NCBI GenBank assembly: GCA_037447655.1
Contig: JBBHKE010002511.1
Coordinates: 51,182-115,181, forward strand
Reading direction: 5' to 3'
From: Zygnema cylindricum
Taxonomy: Eukaryota > Streptophyta > Zygnematophyceae > Zygnematales > Zygnemataceae
Length of the DNA: 64,000 bases
Part shown: positions 34,963-45,325 of the stretch, in pieces
Layout: the number at the start of each line of letters is the position of its first letter
Numbering within the stretch: the stretch's first letter is position 1
Position numbers and translations under genes: made by a program
Notes under the pieces: generated by a model
Told to the model about the DNA's origin: nothing
Database searches by the model: none
The model's input: only the letters and a program-made list of their open reading frames with translations

Positions 34963-35849
34963 TGTTGAAAAGAGGTAATAAATAGTTCACTTCTCGATTT
35001 TAGTTATACTTTAAAGAGAGAGAGTGAGGATCAAAGGCACGCCATGGTTGGCGCCATATTTAGAAAGTGGTAGATTTTGAAGTAGGGGATATTTTAACAA
35101 AATGTTGTCGACATTCAGATTTAAACCTGGGTGTGTGGATCACTATGTAGTCGTTAGCCTTATCCACTAAGGTGTCACCAAATCGATACACATAACGGAT
35201 TTCAAAAATATATAAACATTAACGCGACGACTACTTAACACCAAACTAACAAAAAGGAACAATTCATGCACGTACGCGAATCTGAACCGTGTAAAATATG
35301 TTTTGATCAGACGGCCAAAATTGTAGCCGCCACCCGAAGTGAGCTTTTGGCGGCATTTCGAGATTGCGTCACGCGATGCCACGTGGCGCCGCATTATTTG
35401 ATACTGGAAAAGATGGGAGGAGGAACCATGGCTCTCGATTTGAGAGGTGTCACCTTGTAGACCATATCGTACAATAGACGTACAATAAGTACATCGCCCA
35501 TTGTACCTTCTTTTACTATATAGTGTTCCTATTGGACTAGGGTTTAGTAGTAAGTAGTCGTGAGTAGGCAGACCAATACTTAGTGATATTTAGGTACCTC
35601 CCTCTAAGAGAGCTTGTAACTATAATGGTCATCTTCGACCAGCCATAACTTACTGCTCAGGGGAGCAAATTCAGTGATTCTTTTTGCGTTTGACTCAAGG
35701 GAGTCTTGTCCTCACGAGGTGAGAGTGGTCAAAATATTTGTGTGCATGGGCAGCACTTATTCAATGGGAAAGTGGAAGGGGCAAATATTATCCTAGAGGC
35801 TTTACATAGGCTATTTATTCTGTGGGTCAATGGAGACCACAAAATTTCA
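34963..35849 (+). repeat. 3' LTR of copia-2
   Basis: The LTR starts TGTTGAAAAGAGG and ends AAATTTCA. A palindromic G-box GCCACGTGGC is at 35378-35387. The antisense tRNA-like block at 35116-35179 is the clearest in the window. Confidence 0.92.
35116..35179 (-). other. tRNA-like block in the copia-2 3' LTR, antisense to the element
   Basis: On the minus strand, GGTGACACCTTAGTGGATAA begins the block. CCTTAGTGGATAAGGC (35172-35157) resembles the D-arm and A-box of a plant tRNA, and CCAGGTTTAAATCTG (35130-35116) the T-arm and B-box. The spacing between the two is close to that of a tRNA. The anticodon arm is not well formed, so this is a tRNA-derived or tRNA-like sequence rather than a functional tRNA gene. 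Confidence 0.5.
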
Positions 35850-37852
35850 AAGGATAAGTATCTGTTACCTTTACTTTCTGATTTGTTAGATCAATTGAAA
35901 AGTGCTAAATTACTTTCTTTGATTGATCTGCGTAGTGGCTTTAATCAGGTGCCAATTAGAACCGAAGATGTCGATAAAACTGATTTTAGAACTAGAGTCG
36001 GTCATTTTGAATGGATAGTTATGCCATTTGGTTTGACGAATGCACCACCTACTTATCAAAGATTAATGAACCAAACATTTTTTGATTATATAGATGAGTT
36101 TGCTCAGGTGTTTATAATTGATATTTTAATGTAAAGCGAATCTAAAGAACAACATGTAATTCATTTAAGGAAAGTGTTAGAAAGGTTAAGGGAAAGAAAC
36201 CTATATGGAAAATTGTCAAAATCCAGTTTTCTTAAGAGTAAATAATTATTTTTGCGACATATAGTTAGTGGGAAGGGTGTTAAAACAGATCCATCCAAAA
36301 TTACTACAATCCAAAATTGGAAACAACCCACTAATGTCACAGAAGTTAGATCATTTTTGGGATTGGCCACTTATTACAGGAAATTTATCACGAACTTCAG
36401 TATGATCGCCGCAACTTTGACAAATTTACTTCGCGAGAAGCAAACGTTTGTGTGGGGAGCCGATCAAGAGAGAGCTTTCGAGGAACTAAAAGGGAAGTTG
36501 ACCTCTGCCCCTACACTAGTGTATCCTGATCTTGTTGGGGAATTTGAATTTTTGATCACTACTGATACATTTGATAAAGGTCTAGGTGCAGTTATAAGTT
36601 AAAAGGTCGGAAAACATTTTCATCTCATTACTTTTGAGTCCAGGAAATTCAATAATGTTGAAAAGAACTATTCGGCACAGGAAAAGGAATTACTTGCAGT
36701 AGTTCATGCATTGGTGAAATGGCGGTGTTGTGTACATTATAAATCATTTACAATTCATTGTGATAATAAGGCATTCTCCTATCTACAAAGATTAAATGAT
36801 GCACATATTATGACAGGGAGACAAGTTAGGTGGATGTAGAAATTGGCATATTTCAAATTTAACATGAAACATATTCTTGGAAAGACAAATGTAGTCGCAG
36901 ATCCTTTAAGTAGATGTTTTGAGATAAGCGTGATGGTTCGGGATGAATTGTTTTTAGATGTTGTTAGAAATGGTTATGATCAAGATCCTTATTTTGCTCT
37001 GATTTGCAAAAATATTTTGGGAGGGAATTCTGACCCATTGAATGAAAGGCATGTCAAAAACTTTAGAACAGAAGATGGTTTACTGTATTTGCGAATAGGG
37101 GATAGATTATACATTCTTGAAATGGGAGAGTTAAGAAAACAACTTTTACAGGAAGCCCATGAGCATTTAGGACATCTAGGTCGAGATAAAACTCTTTGTC
37201 GGTTGCAAAATAGGTTGTTTTGGCCAAAGATGGCAAATGAGGTGTCGAAACACGTAAAAAGTTGTGTCCCTTGCCAACAGGGTAAACCTAGTAACCAGAA
37301 ACCTAAAGGTCTCTTAAAACCTCTATATATCCCCGAAAGACCATGGGAATTTGTCCGTATGGATTCTATTGTTAGGTTGTCAGCTATGTCTACAAGAAAT
37401 TTCAGTATCATGATCGTAGTTGATAGGTTCAGTAAAATGGCAATATTTATCCCTTGCAAAACTACTTATTCAATTCTATATGTTTCAAAGTTATGTTTTG
37501 ACAACGTGGTTAGACATCATCGAGTTCCTCTGTCTATAGTCAGTGAAAGAGATTCTAAATTTACGTCTGCATTTTGGAAAAATTGCAACAAAATATAAGC
37601 ACTGAATTAAAAATGAGTACCTCATATCATCATCACACAGATGGAGTTTGCAACAAAATATAAGCACTGAATTAAAAATGAGTACCTCATATCATCATCA
37701 CACAGATGGAGAGACAGAAAAGATGAACTGTACACTGGATGAAATGCTTAGGATTGTTTGTAGTGGAGTTCAGAACACATGGGAATCTAAACTGTCGTTA
37801 ATGGAATTTGCATACAATTCATGTAAACATGCTAGTACAGGATTTTCACCGT
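35850..37852 (+). pseudogene. Gypsy reverse transcriptase, RNase H and integrase remnant
   Basis: The frame continues from 23189. Reverse transcriptase shows LIDLRSGFNQVPIR and MPFGLTNAPPTYQRLMNQTF. The YVDD-type motif has decayed to FIIDILM, so the catalytic aspartate pair is lost. Connection and RNase H follow with [12 protein letters not shown] and [14 protein letters not shown]. Integrase has the zinc region EAHEHLGHL ... CVPCQQGK (37155-37280), a core with MDSIVRLSA and SERDSKFTSAFW, and the FAYNSCKHASTGFSP block. Stops lie near 36134, 36244, 36601 and 36840. A 65-bp tandem duplication (37583-37647 and 37648-37712) shifts the integrase frame. Confidence 0.88.
37583..37712 (+). repeat. 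65-bp tandem duplication in gypsy integrase
   Basis: The unit starting TTGCAACAAAATATAAGC occurs twice back to back with almost no divergence. It is a local duplication that adds 65 bases, not a multiple of three, to the integrase core. Confidence 0.92.
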
Positions 37853-38549
37853 GTACCATACGGAATTTGCATGGTACACCGCCAATCGCTATTAGCGTAG
37901 TGTATGCTAATTCCGTCCTGTTTTTTTTATATTTATTCTAAAATATAATCATCCATACTATTTAAAAAAAAAACCCTAATTCCTAATTAGAGTAAACGAT
38001 TTCTTCGAAAATTTCCAAATTCTCAATTAGCGTAAACCACGCTAATAATTCGTATACGCTAACGAAACTTTTACGCTAATAGCGATAGGCGGTGTAGTGG
38101 GAACTTTATGGAACACGTGTCACAAAACTTTTCGTTTCACTGGCAAGTAGCCAAAAACTAGTGTTGTGTATCAGTAAGGATTTGCTGATAACCGATATGG
38201 ACCGTTTTTAGGGTACCCGATAATCGATATATTGGTAGGATATATCGCTATCAGTATTATCACCGATAAATACCCGATATTTATCAGTTTTAACGGCGAT
38301 AACACCGATATCGATAACTAACGGCAATATGTGTACGGACCGTATACATAAATGTACGGCCAGTACACTGACTGTTCGTCATATTCCCCGGACGCGCTCT
38401 ACTCACAACCCCTATCTACTGAGGTGTCTACCAATCAGATCACTGCTATTGTACAGTTGTACAAGCACAGAAGGTACAGTAACCGCCATGAGGTGAGTAC
38501 GGTTTTGGTACGGATACAATAAAACGATGTACCTTTCACATCCGACGCC
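37853..38549 (+). other. Patch of DNA copied from 40979-41665 into gypsy integrase
   Basis: The gypsy frame stops at GFSP and resumes at 38550 with FSPFEVAYGY. Between them lie 697 bp, flanked by an 11-bp direct repeat ATTTTCACCGT (37842-37852 and 38550-38560). From 37863 on, the patch is a near copy of 40979-41665. It contains a whole TA-flanked MITE (37877-38094) and the first 391 bp of a hAT-type element (38159-38549), cut off where the source hAT continues. Confidence 0.85.
37877..38094. mobile_element. 218-bp MITE with TA flanks (copy inside the patch)
   Basis: The terminal inverted repeats start CACCGCCAATCGCTATTAG and end with its complement, differing at one base. The dinucleotide TA flanks both ends (37875-37876 and 38095-38096). 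The same element is at 40993-41210. Confidence 0.85.
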
Positions 38550-39165
38550 ATTTTCACCGTTTGAGGTTGCATACGGATACTAACCCAGATAAGTATTATA
38601 CTTAATAACAGCGCTCACTCAAGAGAGTAGAAATTATGGAACAAAGTTTTGAGAATACATTCAAACACTTTGGAAAATATTACGGGATGCATTAATGGAG
38701 GCACAAAGGAAGCAAGAGTTGAATGCTAACCGCAAACGGGGTGATTGAGTGGTAAGCGTAGGTGACAAGGTTTGGCTTTCTACAACTCATTACAAGTGTA
38801 AGATCGAGGGACAATCGCATCCTAAGGGGAAATTCGTTTCTAAATACATTGGACCATTTACTGTAATCAAGATGATATCGTCAATTGTTGCCAAATTGGA
38901 CTTTCCACCTTCAACAAAAATTCATCCAGTAATACACATCAGTCAGTTGAAACCAGCAAATCTTCGGCCAACTTAAAGAGAATTGGAATGGAATCGTTCA
39001 ATATTTATAGAAATTGAGGTCCATAGATCGGAAATAGATTGGGTTGGTCAACGGTTTAAGGTCGGCAATACTATATTTTGGCAAGTGCATTATCTAGGAA
39101 GGCTATAAGATAAGTTAGCTTTAGAAGATAAGAGTTCAGAGTTTTTACAAAGATATTAGAGGGAT
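38550..39165 (+). pseudogene. Gypsy integrase C-terminus and possible chromodomain remnant
   Basis: After the patch the frame reads FSPFEVAYGY, then a region ending in EAQRKQELNANRKR. From 38749 there is a GPY/F-type module: VGDKVWLSTTHY, FVSKYIGPFTVIK, HPVIHISQLKPAN. Beyond a stop near 38976, the stretch 38990-39165 gives EIEVHRSEIDW and FWQVHYLGRL, spaced like a chromodomain. If correct, the element is a chromovirus. That last step is an inference from weak similarity. Confidence 0.72.
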
Positions 39166-39238
39166 AATAATATAAAAGTCCCGTCTTGAGAATGAAATGT
39201 GTTTTAACTGAGGTCAGTTAAAAATAAGAATGGGATGA

Positions 39239-40211
39239 TGTAAGAGTAATAGTGGATCAACTTGGTCGTAAATGGGTATTTAAAGGTTAGGAATATAAAT
39301 TTATGTATTTGGTATACGTCCGCGAAAGAATCGCGCGATTTAGAGTTTTTATTTAAAAGAAATAGTGATAGGTGTATTTAGATGGCAGCGCGGGGTCAAA
39401 CTAACAAGTGGGTATCATTGAAACAGGTTAAGAGTCAAATTTAGTACCGAAATTTTGCGTGAACGTTTCATTAAGTACTAATGAAACATTTAGTTGTTTA
39501 GTGCGCACGATGGTTTGTATCGTACAATTTTTAGTACGAAACGTCACTATCACTTAATAGAATTTCGTAGGTAGTTTCGCGTGCGAAATTTGCGACGCAC
39601 GTTCGTGCGAAGTCGCGTTTTGTTTGGCACGCACTTTTGCACGTAAATATTATATAGTGAAACGTAGCGTTTGATTGGTTGGTAAATGCTACGAAGTTAA
39701 AAAGAAATTTTGCATGTTTTTGCATTGGTCTGTCTAAGTCCTTGCTGATCAATGATTGGCCCATGTAAAACCTGTTCGACGGAGCGTTGACTCTGGCCTG
39801 GCTGGTCCATGGCGATGATGGATAAATAGTGAAGTCTAAGAGAAAAGTAGACATCTTTTCCTTTGGAAAATTTTGGAGAAATTATGACTGATCTGGTCCT
39901 GAGCGATTAAAACCAAATTGGAGCATTGGCATTTTGGCACTGAAATCTTTTACAAACTAAGTAGTGTTTTAGTAGTTAAGAGATAGAATTATTAATAGTG
40001 GAGAGTATTGGAAAACACTTTAAAAGAAGGGTTGAGCCACGAGGGCAAGAGACCAAGCTTATGCTATGTGGACAGAAGCTTCTTCTAATTTAAAGTTTAT
40101 CCTTATGTGAGTGCTTTCCAATGTGGATGTGTATTTTTCCAATCTGTGGAATGTGTGGTTGAAATTGGTTGTAGTAATGGGATTTTTTGAGAGGTAGGAG
40201 ATCCTATTACA
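39239..40211 (+). repeat. 3' LTR of the gypsy element
   Basis: The LTR starts TGTAAGAGTAATAGTGG after a purine-rich AATAAGAATGGGATGA and ends CCTATTACA, 973 bp. It pairs with 19035-20000. Confidence 0.92.
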
Positions 40212-40218
40212 AACATGC

Positions 40219-40384
40219 ATCACACTATTTAAATGACAACGTACTTTCGTTTTTACGCTAATTGGACAAAAAACCCTAAATGGCGTAAAGGAAAAAACTG
40301 AATAATTTATGCTATTTAAGAATTTGGAAAAAACAAAACGGGACCGAATTAGGGTTCAATACGCCAATAGCGATTGGCAGTGTG
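40219..40384. mobile_element. Degenerate TA-type MITE
   Basis: The right end ACGCCAATAGCGATTGGCAGTG matches the terminal repeat of the MITE at 40993-41210, and a TTTTTACGCTAATTGG block is present inside. The left end is too decayed to define. It lies directly beyond the gypsy target duplication. Confidence 0.5.
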
Positions 40385-40704
40385 CTGTACCGTTAAAGTC
40401 TTCAATTACAAAACCGTAAAAGTATGAGTAGAAAGTACAAAAGCTAAGCAACACTCAGAGCAAATACATTGAAAGCATAGTTCAAAAGTAGGTGAAAGTA
40501 CGCCCATACAATATGCGTATTATACGCAAAATATACAATATGACCTTAGGACCCATATTGTATTGGTCGCAAAATGAAAAAAAATAGTAACAGGGTTGAG
40601 TTGCGCATCGATCAATAGAGAATTAAACATCATGTCTACATTTTGAAAAATATTCGGACAAAAAAATATTTTTTTGTGAGTTTTGAGGTATTTTTTATTT
40701 AAAG

Positions 40705-40888
40705 CGTCAGATTTGGACGATCGGATGGTCGCTAATCAAAGTAGCGATCTAAGAAGATCACATGAAAAGCCCATAACACAATTTACGATAAAACTATCGT
40801 CAGATTTTGACGATCGGACGGTCGCTGATCAAAGTAGCGATTTGAGAAGATCACATGAAAAGCCTATAACACAACTTACGATAAAGGC
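40705..40888. repeat. 93-bp unit repeated twice in tandem
   Basis: Units 40705-40797 and 40798-40888 share CGTCAGATTTGGACGATCGG-type starts, GTCGCTGATCAAAGTAGCGA-like centres and AAGATCACATGAAAAGCC ends, with several substitutions. No coding or element structure was identified. Confidence 0.8.
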
Positions 40889-40992
40889 GCCTACAAAAGG
40901 CCTAAAATAGAAACGCCTACTTTTGAACTATGATTGAAAGCAATAAAATAAAATTTTGTACATTACAGTAAGAAATGAGAATTTGTATGGTA

Positions 40993-41210
40993 CACCGCCA
41001 ATCGCTGTTAGCGTAGTGTATGCTAATTCCGTCCTGCTTTTTTTATATTTATTCTCAAATATAATCATCCATACTATTTAAAAAAAAAACCCTTATTCCT
41101 AATTAGAGTAAACGATTTCTTCGAAAATTTCCAAATTCTCAATTAGCGTAAACCACACTAATAATTCGTATACGCTAACGAAACTTCTACGCTAATAGCG
41201 ATTGGCGGTG
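40993..41210. mobile_element. 218-bp MITE with TA flanks (source copy)
   Basis: Terminal inverted repeats CACCGCCAATCGCTGTTAG and the complement of CACCGCCAATCGCTATTAG are flanked by TA (40991-40992 and 41211-41212). Internal sub-terminal blocks with ACGCTAA are repeated in both orientations. It has no coding capacity. Confidence 0.85.
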
Positions 41211-41274
41211 TAGTGGGAACTTTATGGAACACGTGTCACAAAACTTTTCATTTCACTGGCAAGTAGCCAAAAAC

Positions 41275-42222
41275 TAGTGTTGTGTATCAGTAAGGATTTG
41301 TTGATAACCGATATGGACCGTTTTTAGGGTACCCGATAATCGATATATTGGTAGGATATATCGCTATCAGTATTATCACCGATAAATACCCGATATTTAT
41401 CGGTTTTAACGGCGATAACACCGATATCGATAACTAACGGCAATATGTGTACGGACCGTACACATAAATGTACGGCCAGTACATTGACTGTTCGTCATAT
41501 TCCCCGGACGCGCTCTACTCACAACCCCTATCTACTGAGGTGTCTACCAATCAGATCACTGTTATTGTACAGTTGTACAAGCACATAAGGTACAGTAACC
41601 GCCATGAGGTGTGTACGGTTTTGGTACGGATACAATAAAACGATGTACCTTTCACATCCGACGCCATGGCTTTGTCCCTTTCTTCCTTGGGATCCACTGG
41701 AGACCTGCCACGTGTCAATTTGTCGGCTTTTTTGGCGTAAGCCGTCAAAAGAGCCATTCCGAGATGCCGGCGCTCACGCTGCCCGTCGGTTTTCTCATTC
41801 CAAGTCGTCCGTTCGATTCTGGCGGCGCGCAGAATGTTGTTTTGCGTCCATTGTACTTTGTGTCCGTCGTCCTTTTTCCGTTCCATGTTCACCAGTTTGT
41901 CGGTACAGTGCCGTACGTTGCTGTAAACTTTATGTTCCGTTAACTGGTCAGCGTTTTCTGTGCTGCGTTGTCTGTAAAAATTTTCAGTTAAATAGTTACG
42001 GAACAGATTCGAATACGTGGCATGCCACGCTATATAATGTAAATAGTATAATACAGTATATAATAAGGTACTATAGTATGCGTACTATATATTTTTAAAG
42101 TTATCGCCGATATGGAATTTGTTGGTCTCGGACCGATATATCGGTACCTCTGACCGTTCGATAACCGATAACTATCGGTATCGGTGTTATCGCGATAAAT
42201 TTTTTACCGATACACAACACTA
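41275..42222. mobile_element. 948-bp non-autonomous hAT-type element
   Basis: The terminal inverted repeats TAGTGTTGTGTATC and GATACACAACACTA are perfect. They are flanked by a perfect 8-bp target duplication CCAAAAAC (41267-41274 and 42223-42230), the hallmark size for hAT transposons. Sub-terminal regions are rich in CCGATA and TATCGG repeats. Open frames inside show no transposase motif, so the element would depend on an enzyme supplied elsewhere. Confidence 0.9.
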
Positions 42223-42230
42223 CCAAAAAC

Positions 42231-43830
42231 AATTAAACATAGACCGATAAACGCCAAATAGCAAAACCCGGTAAACTGTTCTGTTTTGGAATCACTTTTC
42301 CATGAAAATATCTGGTACTTTAGATACACTTTTGACCGTATTCAGCCGTCGATTTCATAGTTTGGGCAGTTCGATGCCGTCCGTCACTCCGTCCATATCG
42401 TGACGGTAACAAGATTGGTTTTGTACTTCACGGACAAATCTTGAGAAAAAAAATCTTGATTCTCATCCTCAAAACTCTTGAGGATGAGAATGTAATCCGG
42501 TCATTTTCCGCCGTCGATTTTATCCTACAAGTACAGTACTGTACTGTAGTGTGTCGCATTTTCGCGTAGACCTTACCTGATTCAGCTTAGATCGCAGAGA
42601 AATGTTGCCGACGCACATTGAGCTGTATCCAGTACGTTTTGCGATGACCTCATGGTGCCAAAATTCATTAAATACGCGGCCATCTCGTGTGCAGCAGAAA
42701 AACTAGCCAATCCGCAACGACTGGAAAAGTAACCACCATATCATGTGGGCAAAAAGCGAATTTCGAAGACCGACATTTAAACTTTTTAACCTTCCAAAAC
42801 GACAATAGGAAGGTCCATTTGCACTTTGTCCGTGGTCTTTCTAAAATTTGTATACTTATCCGCGGCTATCTCTTAAGATTCTGTCAGAAAACCAGCCAGA
42901 AGTTTGCTATCCGACAAAAGTCGTCCAAATTCAACCTTCTCTTCCTGCAAATTCTAAAGAAAATCGCAGACCGCCGTATGAATAGAATCTTCACACCGAC
43001 AAAGTACTTGTGGTTTGCCCTACTCACACGTCAGCTCCTAAAACGACAGTTATTGGCTCGAAATCTGTAGAGGCGCCTCCTGGTTGTCGTGTTGCACAGC
43101 AATTTCGTACAGGTGATATTCGGCATTTTCTGTCTCTGCTGCTTTTTTTTCAACCATATCTGCCTAAGATCGTAGATTCTGTGACCAGTCTGTCAGGTTC
43201 AAATTCTGGTGCCTTGGATTTCTGCCGGGAAATGGTACGGATATGTCTCATCGGAGTACAGTTTGTCTTTTGCGACTGGAATATAGTTTTGTCTTTTGCG
43301 GCCAGCGACTGGTCAGAATATACCAACGTAAAAAAAAAAAATAGAATGCATTCTTTCATATTAAGATAAACGTTTTGGTACATTACTTTCGTGCTTATCT
43401 TACAAAAAGAAACACGTACAAAAATAAGAAGTTTCGTTTTTCAACAACAAGTGTAAAAGTTTTTTCATCAGTTATGATACGTGAGAACAAGTCACCGAGG
43501 TTTTGACTTTTAATTTTTGTAGCTTGTGAAATAAAAGAAAAAAGTGAAACAGTGGCAGTCAATGGGAACATCGCAAATGGAGACAAGTTTGCAAATTTAA
43601 AGTAAGATTGTTCTAAGTGATGGCCATGTTTATTTTTTCAACTATTTTTTACTTCTTGGAGGGCTGACAATTAGAGACTTAAAACATCTATCCCGTTGAT
43701 ATATATGATCTCGTGTAACATCTGCCATTTGTTTTTTACATTTCTCAAAATGGTGGAAATGGTACAAATGTTATTTTACATGCACTATTATCACCAAAAG
43801 TACAACATTAATGTAAAATATTTTGAAGTG
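42231..43830. other. Intergenic DNA without recognised genes
   Basis: Open frames at 42687-43070 and 43010-43369 show no recognisable domain, and I do not call them genes. A perfect 14-bp hairpin lies at 42459-42491 (arms ATTCTCATCCTCAA and its complement, 5-base loop). TACAGTACTGTACTGTA-like repeats occur near 42530-42550. Confidence 0.6.
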
Positions 43831-43849
43831 TAATGTGTGTATTATTAAG

Positions 43850-44165
43850 AGCTTCTTGCCGATATTCGGTCTACAACCTTTTTTACCTATCGATCATCGA
43901 TATATTGGTCAGATATATCGATGACGCCAATATCACTACGAGTTTAAGACGTGTCACGATAAGTTGTCGTGTCGATAATGAGCTCGATACCTCCCTGCCC
44001 TGGTGCAGAATCTATTGTCGAGGATTTTCAAAGCCCCCTCCCCCATTGGGGCGATTCTTCTACACCTTTTCCTTACTTTACTACCGTTTTGCATTTGTAC
44101 AAATACCCACCTCTCACCAATTATATCTCTATGATTTTTGTTGACCCCGGAATGATACCTTTATA
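43850..44165. mobile_element. Diverged relative of the hAT-type MITE at 58112-58499
   Basis: The left part (CTTGCCGATATTCGG, CGATCATCGATATATTGG) matches the start of the 58112 element. The right part (TACCCACCTCTCACCAA, TTGACCCCGG) matches its interior. No target duplication could be identified. Confidence 0.5.
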
Positions 44166-44249
44166 TATAGTTATATATATTTTTTTCTTTATGCTACACA
44201 CCTATTTCCGGGTGCAAGAAGTCGCCACATTTTGAAAATAAAACGTTGA

Positions 44250-45200
44250 CTGCCCCCCACCTATGTCCCCACGTGCCAAAGTAAGGGATGTTTTTTGTCG
44301 TTTTGCTCAAAATTTTAGCGCTGTACCGGTTAAATTACAACCGTATGAAGAAAGTGAAAAAATAAATAAAGTATAACCATCGACAAACCCAAAATGCATT
44401 ACATGTTGTCGTCTTATGTTTTTCGACCCACGACCACGTCGAGAAAAGTCATCTTCAAACTTTTCCTAATAACACATGGGAGATGTGCTTTAAGTTAAAG
44501 CACCACCGCTCCACAAATAGAAAAGCAACTCCGCACGTGTCAAAAAAAATCAAATTTTCAAACGATTTCAAACGACGAGGAAAAGTACACGTTTTTTTTT
44601 GTTTTGTCCGTTTGCGTCAAGTATGAGTTTTTTTTCTGTAGGGTTCTCAAGATTCCGATGCCACTCCACGATATGGTGAGAATTTTGTGAGGGCGCCACT
44701 CCAACTCGAACTCATTCCCTCTCTCACTTTGCCTCTCATTCATTCCTTCAAACTTAAGTATTTCGCATTCTTTCACAAGGTGGCTCTACGCTGACCGATA
44801 TGGAGCGGGAGAAAGTAGTTAGTGTGACGTTTTTTTTACCACTACGAGAGGTATACAATCATTTATGTTGCCTTAATATAAACAAAAAAACCGAAATGGT
44901 CGAGTTTCCAAAAGTTAGAAAGATGGAGAGGGATTCAACATGCATGGAAATTGCCAAAGAGGCGACCGGAGAGGAGAGGCAAAGGAGAAGGCATTTCTTC
45001 AACCATGGACAGCATAGGGTTGGAAGGCTAAACGTCTACAATGTCACGCAAAGACATGCGACGTCTCAAACAGTTAAACAAAATACCGTGCCACAACATA
45101 GATTGTACTTTGAGAACCGTCAAGGGCATTGTCGACGTGTACAATCGTCACAGACGTAAGTAACGATTTCGTTTTTGAGCATCGAGACAATTACCTTGTA
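44250..45200. mobile_element. Diverged relative of the PIF-like element at 47280-47975
   Basis: Blocks shared in the same order include GTGCCAAAGTAAGGG, TTCGACCCACGACCACG, GTCATCTTCAAACTTTTC, TCTACAATGTCACG and CATTGTCGACGTGTACAATC. The ends are decayed and have not been defined. The copy is about 250 bp longer than its relative. Confidence 0.6.
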
Positions 45201-45325
45201 GGAAGAATATTCGCTCCAATACATGAGAAATTCGCTAAGTGACAACTACATTTGGAATTTTGGATAAAGCCTAACTTGTAGAACCTCAATTAAGATTTTA
45301 TTTGTCGCAATAAAGGAGATGCGCA

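Larger units (their letters stand above)
23190..35849 (+). mobile_element. Copia-2, inserted in the gypsy reverse transcriptase
   Basis: LTRs at 23190-24075 and 34963-35849 (886 and 887 bp) start TGTTGAAA and end TTTCA. The flanking 5-bp target copies are AAAGA (23185-23189) and AAGGA (35850-35854), one substitution apart. Internal sequence is of Ty1/copia type and decayed. It is itself interrupted at its RNase H by copia-1 (28152-34601). Without copia-1 it is about 6.2 kb. Confidence 0.93.
19035..40211 (+). mobile_element. Ty3/gypsy element, outermost of a three-level nest
   Basis: LTRs at 19035-20000 and 39239-40211 are flanked by a perfect 5-bp target duplication AACAT (19030-19034 and 40212-40216). 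The internal order is gag, protease, reverse transcriptase, RNase H, integrase, which is the gypsy order. Without the nested copia-2 (23190-35849 plus one target copy) and the 697-bp patch at 37853-38549, the element would be about 7.8 kb. Stops and frameshifts occur throughout, so it is inactive. Confidence 0.93.

Noticed and set aside
35116-35179. A functional tRNA gene on the minus strand
   Set aside because: The anticodon arm is not properly formed and the T-arm pairs poorly in this copy, so only tRNA-like status is claimed.
37853-38549. The patch as a Mutator-like transposon because of its 11-bp flanking repeat
   Set aside because: Its ends are not inverted repeats of each other, and its right end lies inside another element that is intact at the source locus.
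41604-42098. A 164-codon frame inside the 948-bp hAT-type element as a transposase
   Set aside because: It is too short for a hAT transposase and shows no BED zinc finger or hAT dimerisation motif. Overlapping frames on both strands are equally open.
42687-43369. Overlapping frames of 127 and 119 codons as host genes
   Set aside because: No recognisable motif, no splice structure and AT-rich codon use like the surrounding intergenic DNA.
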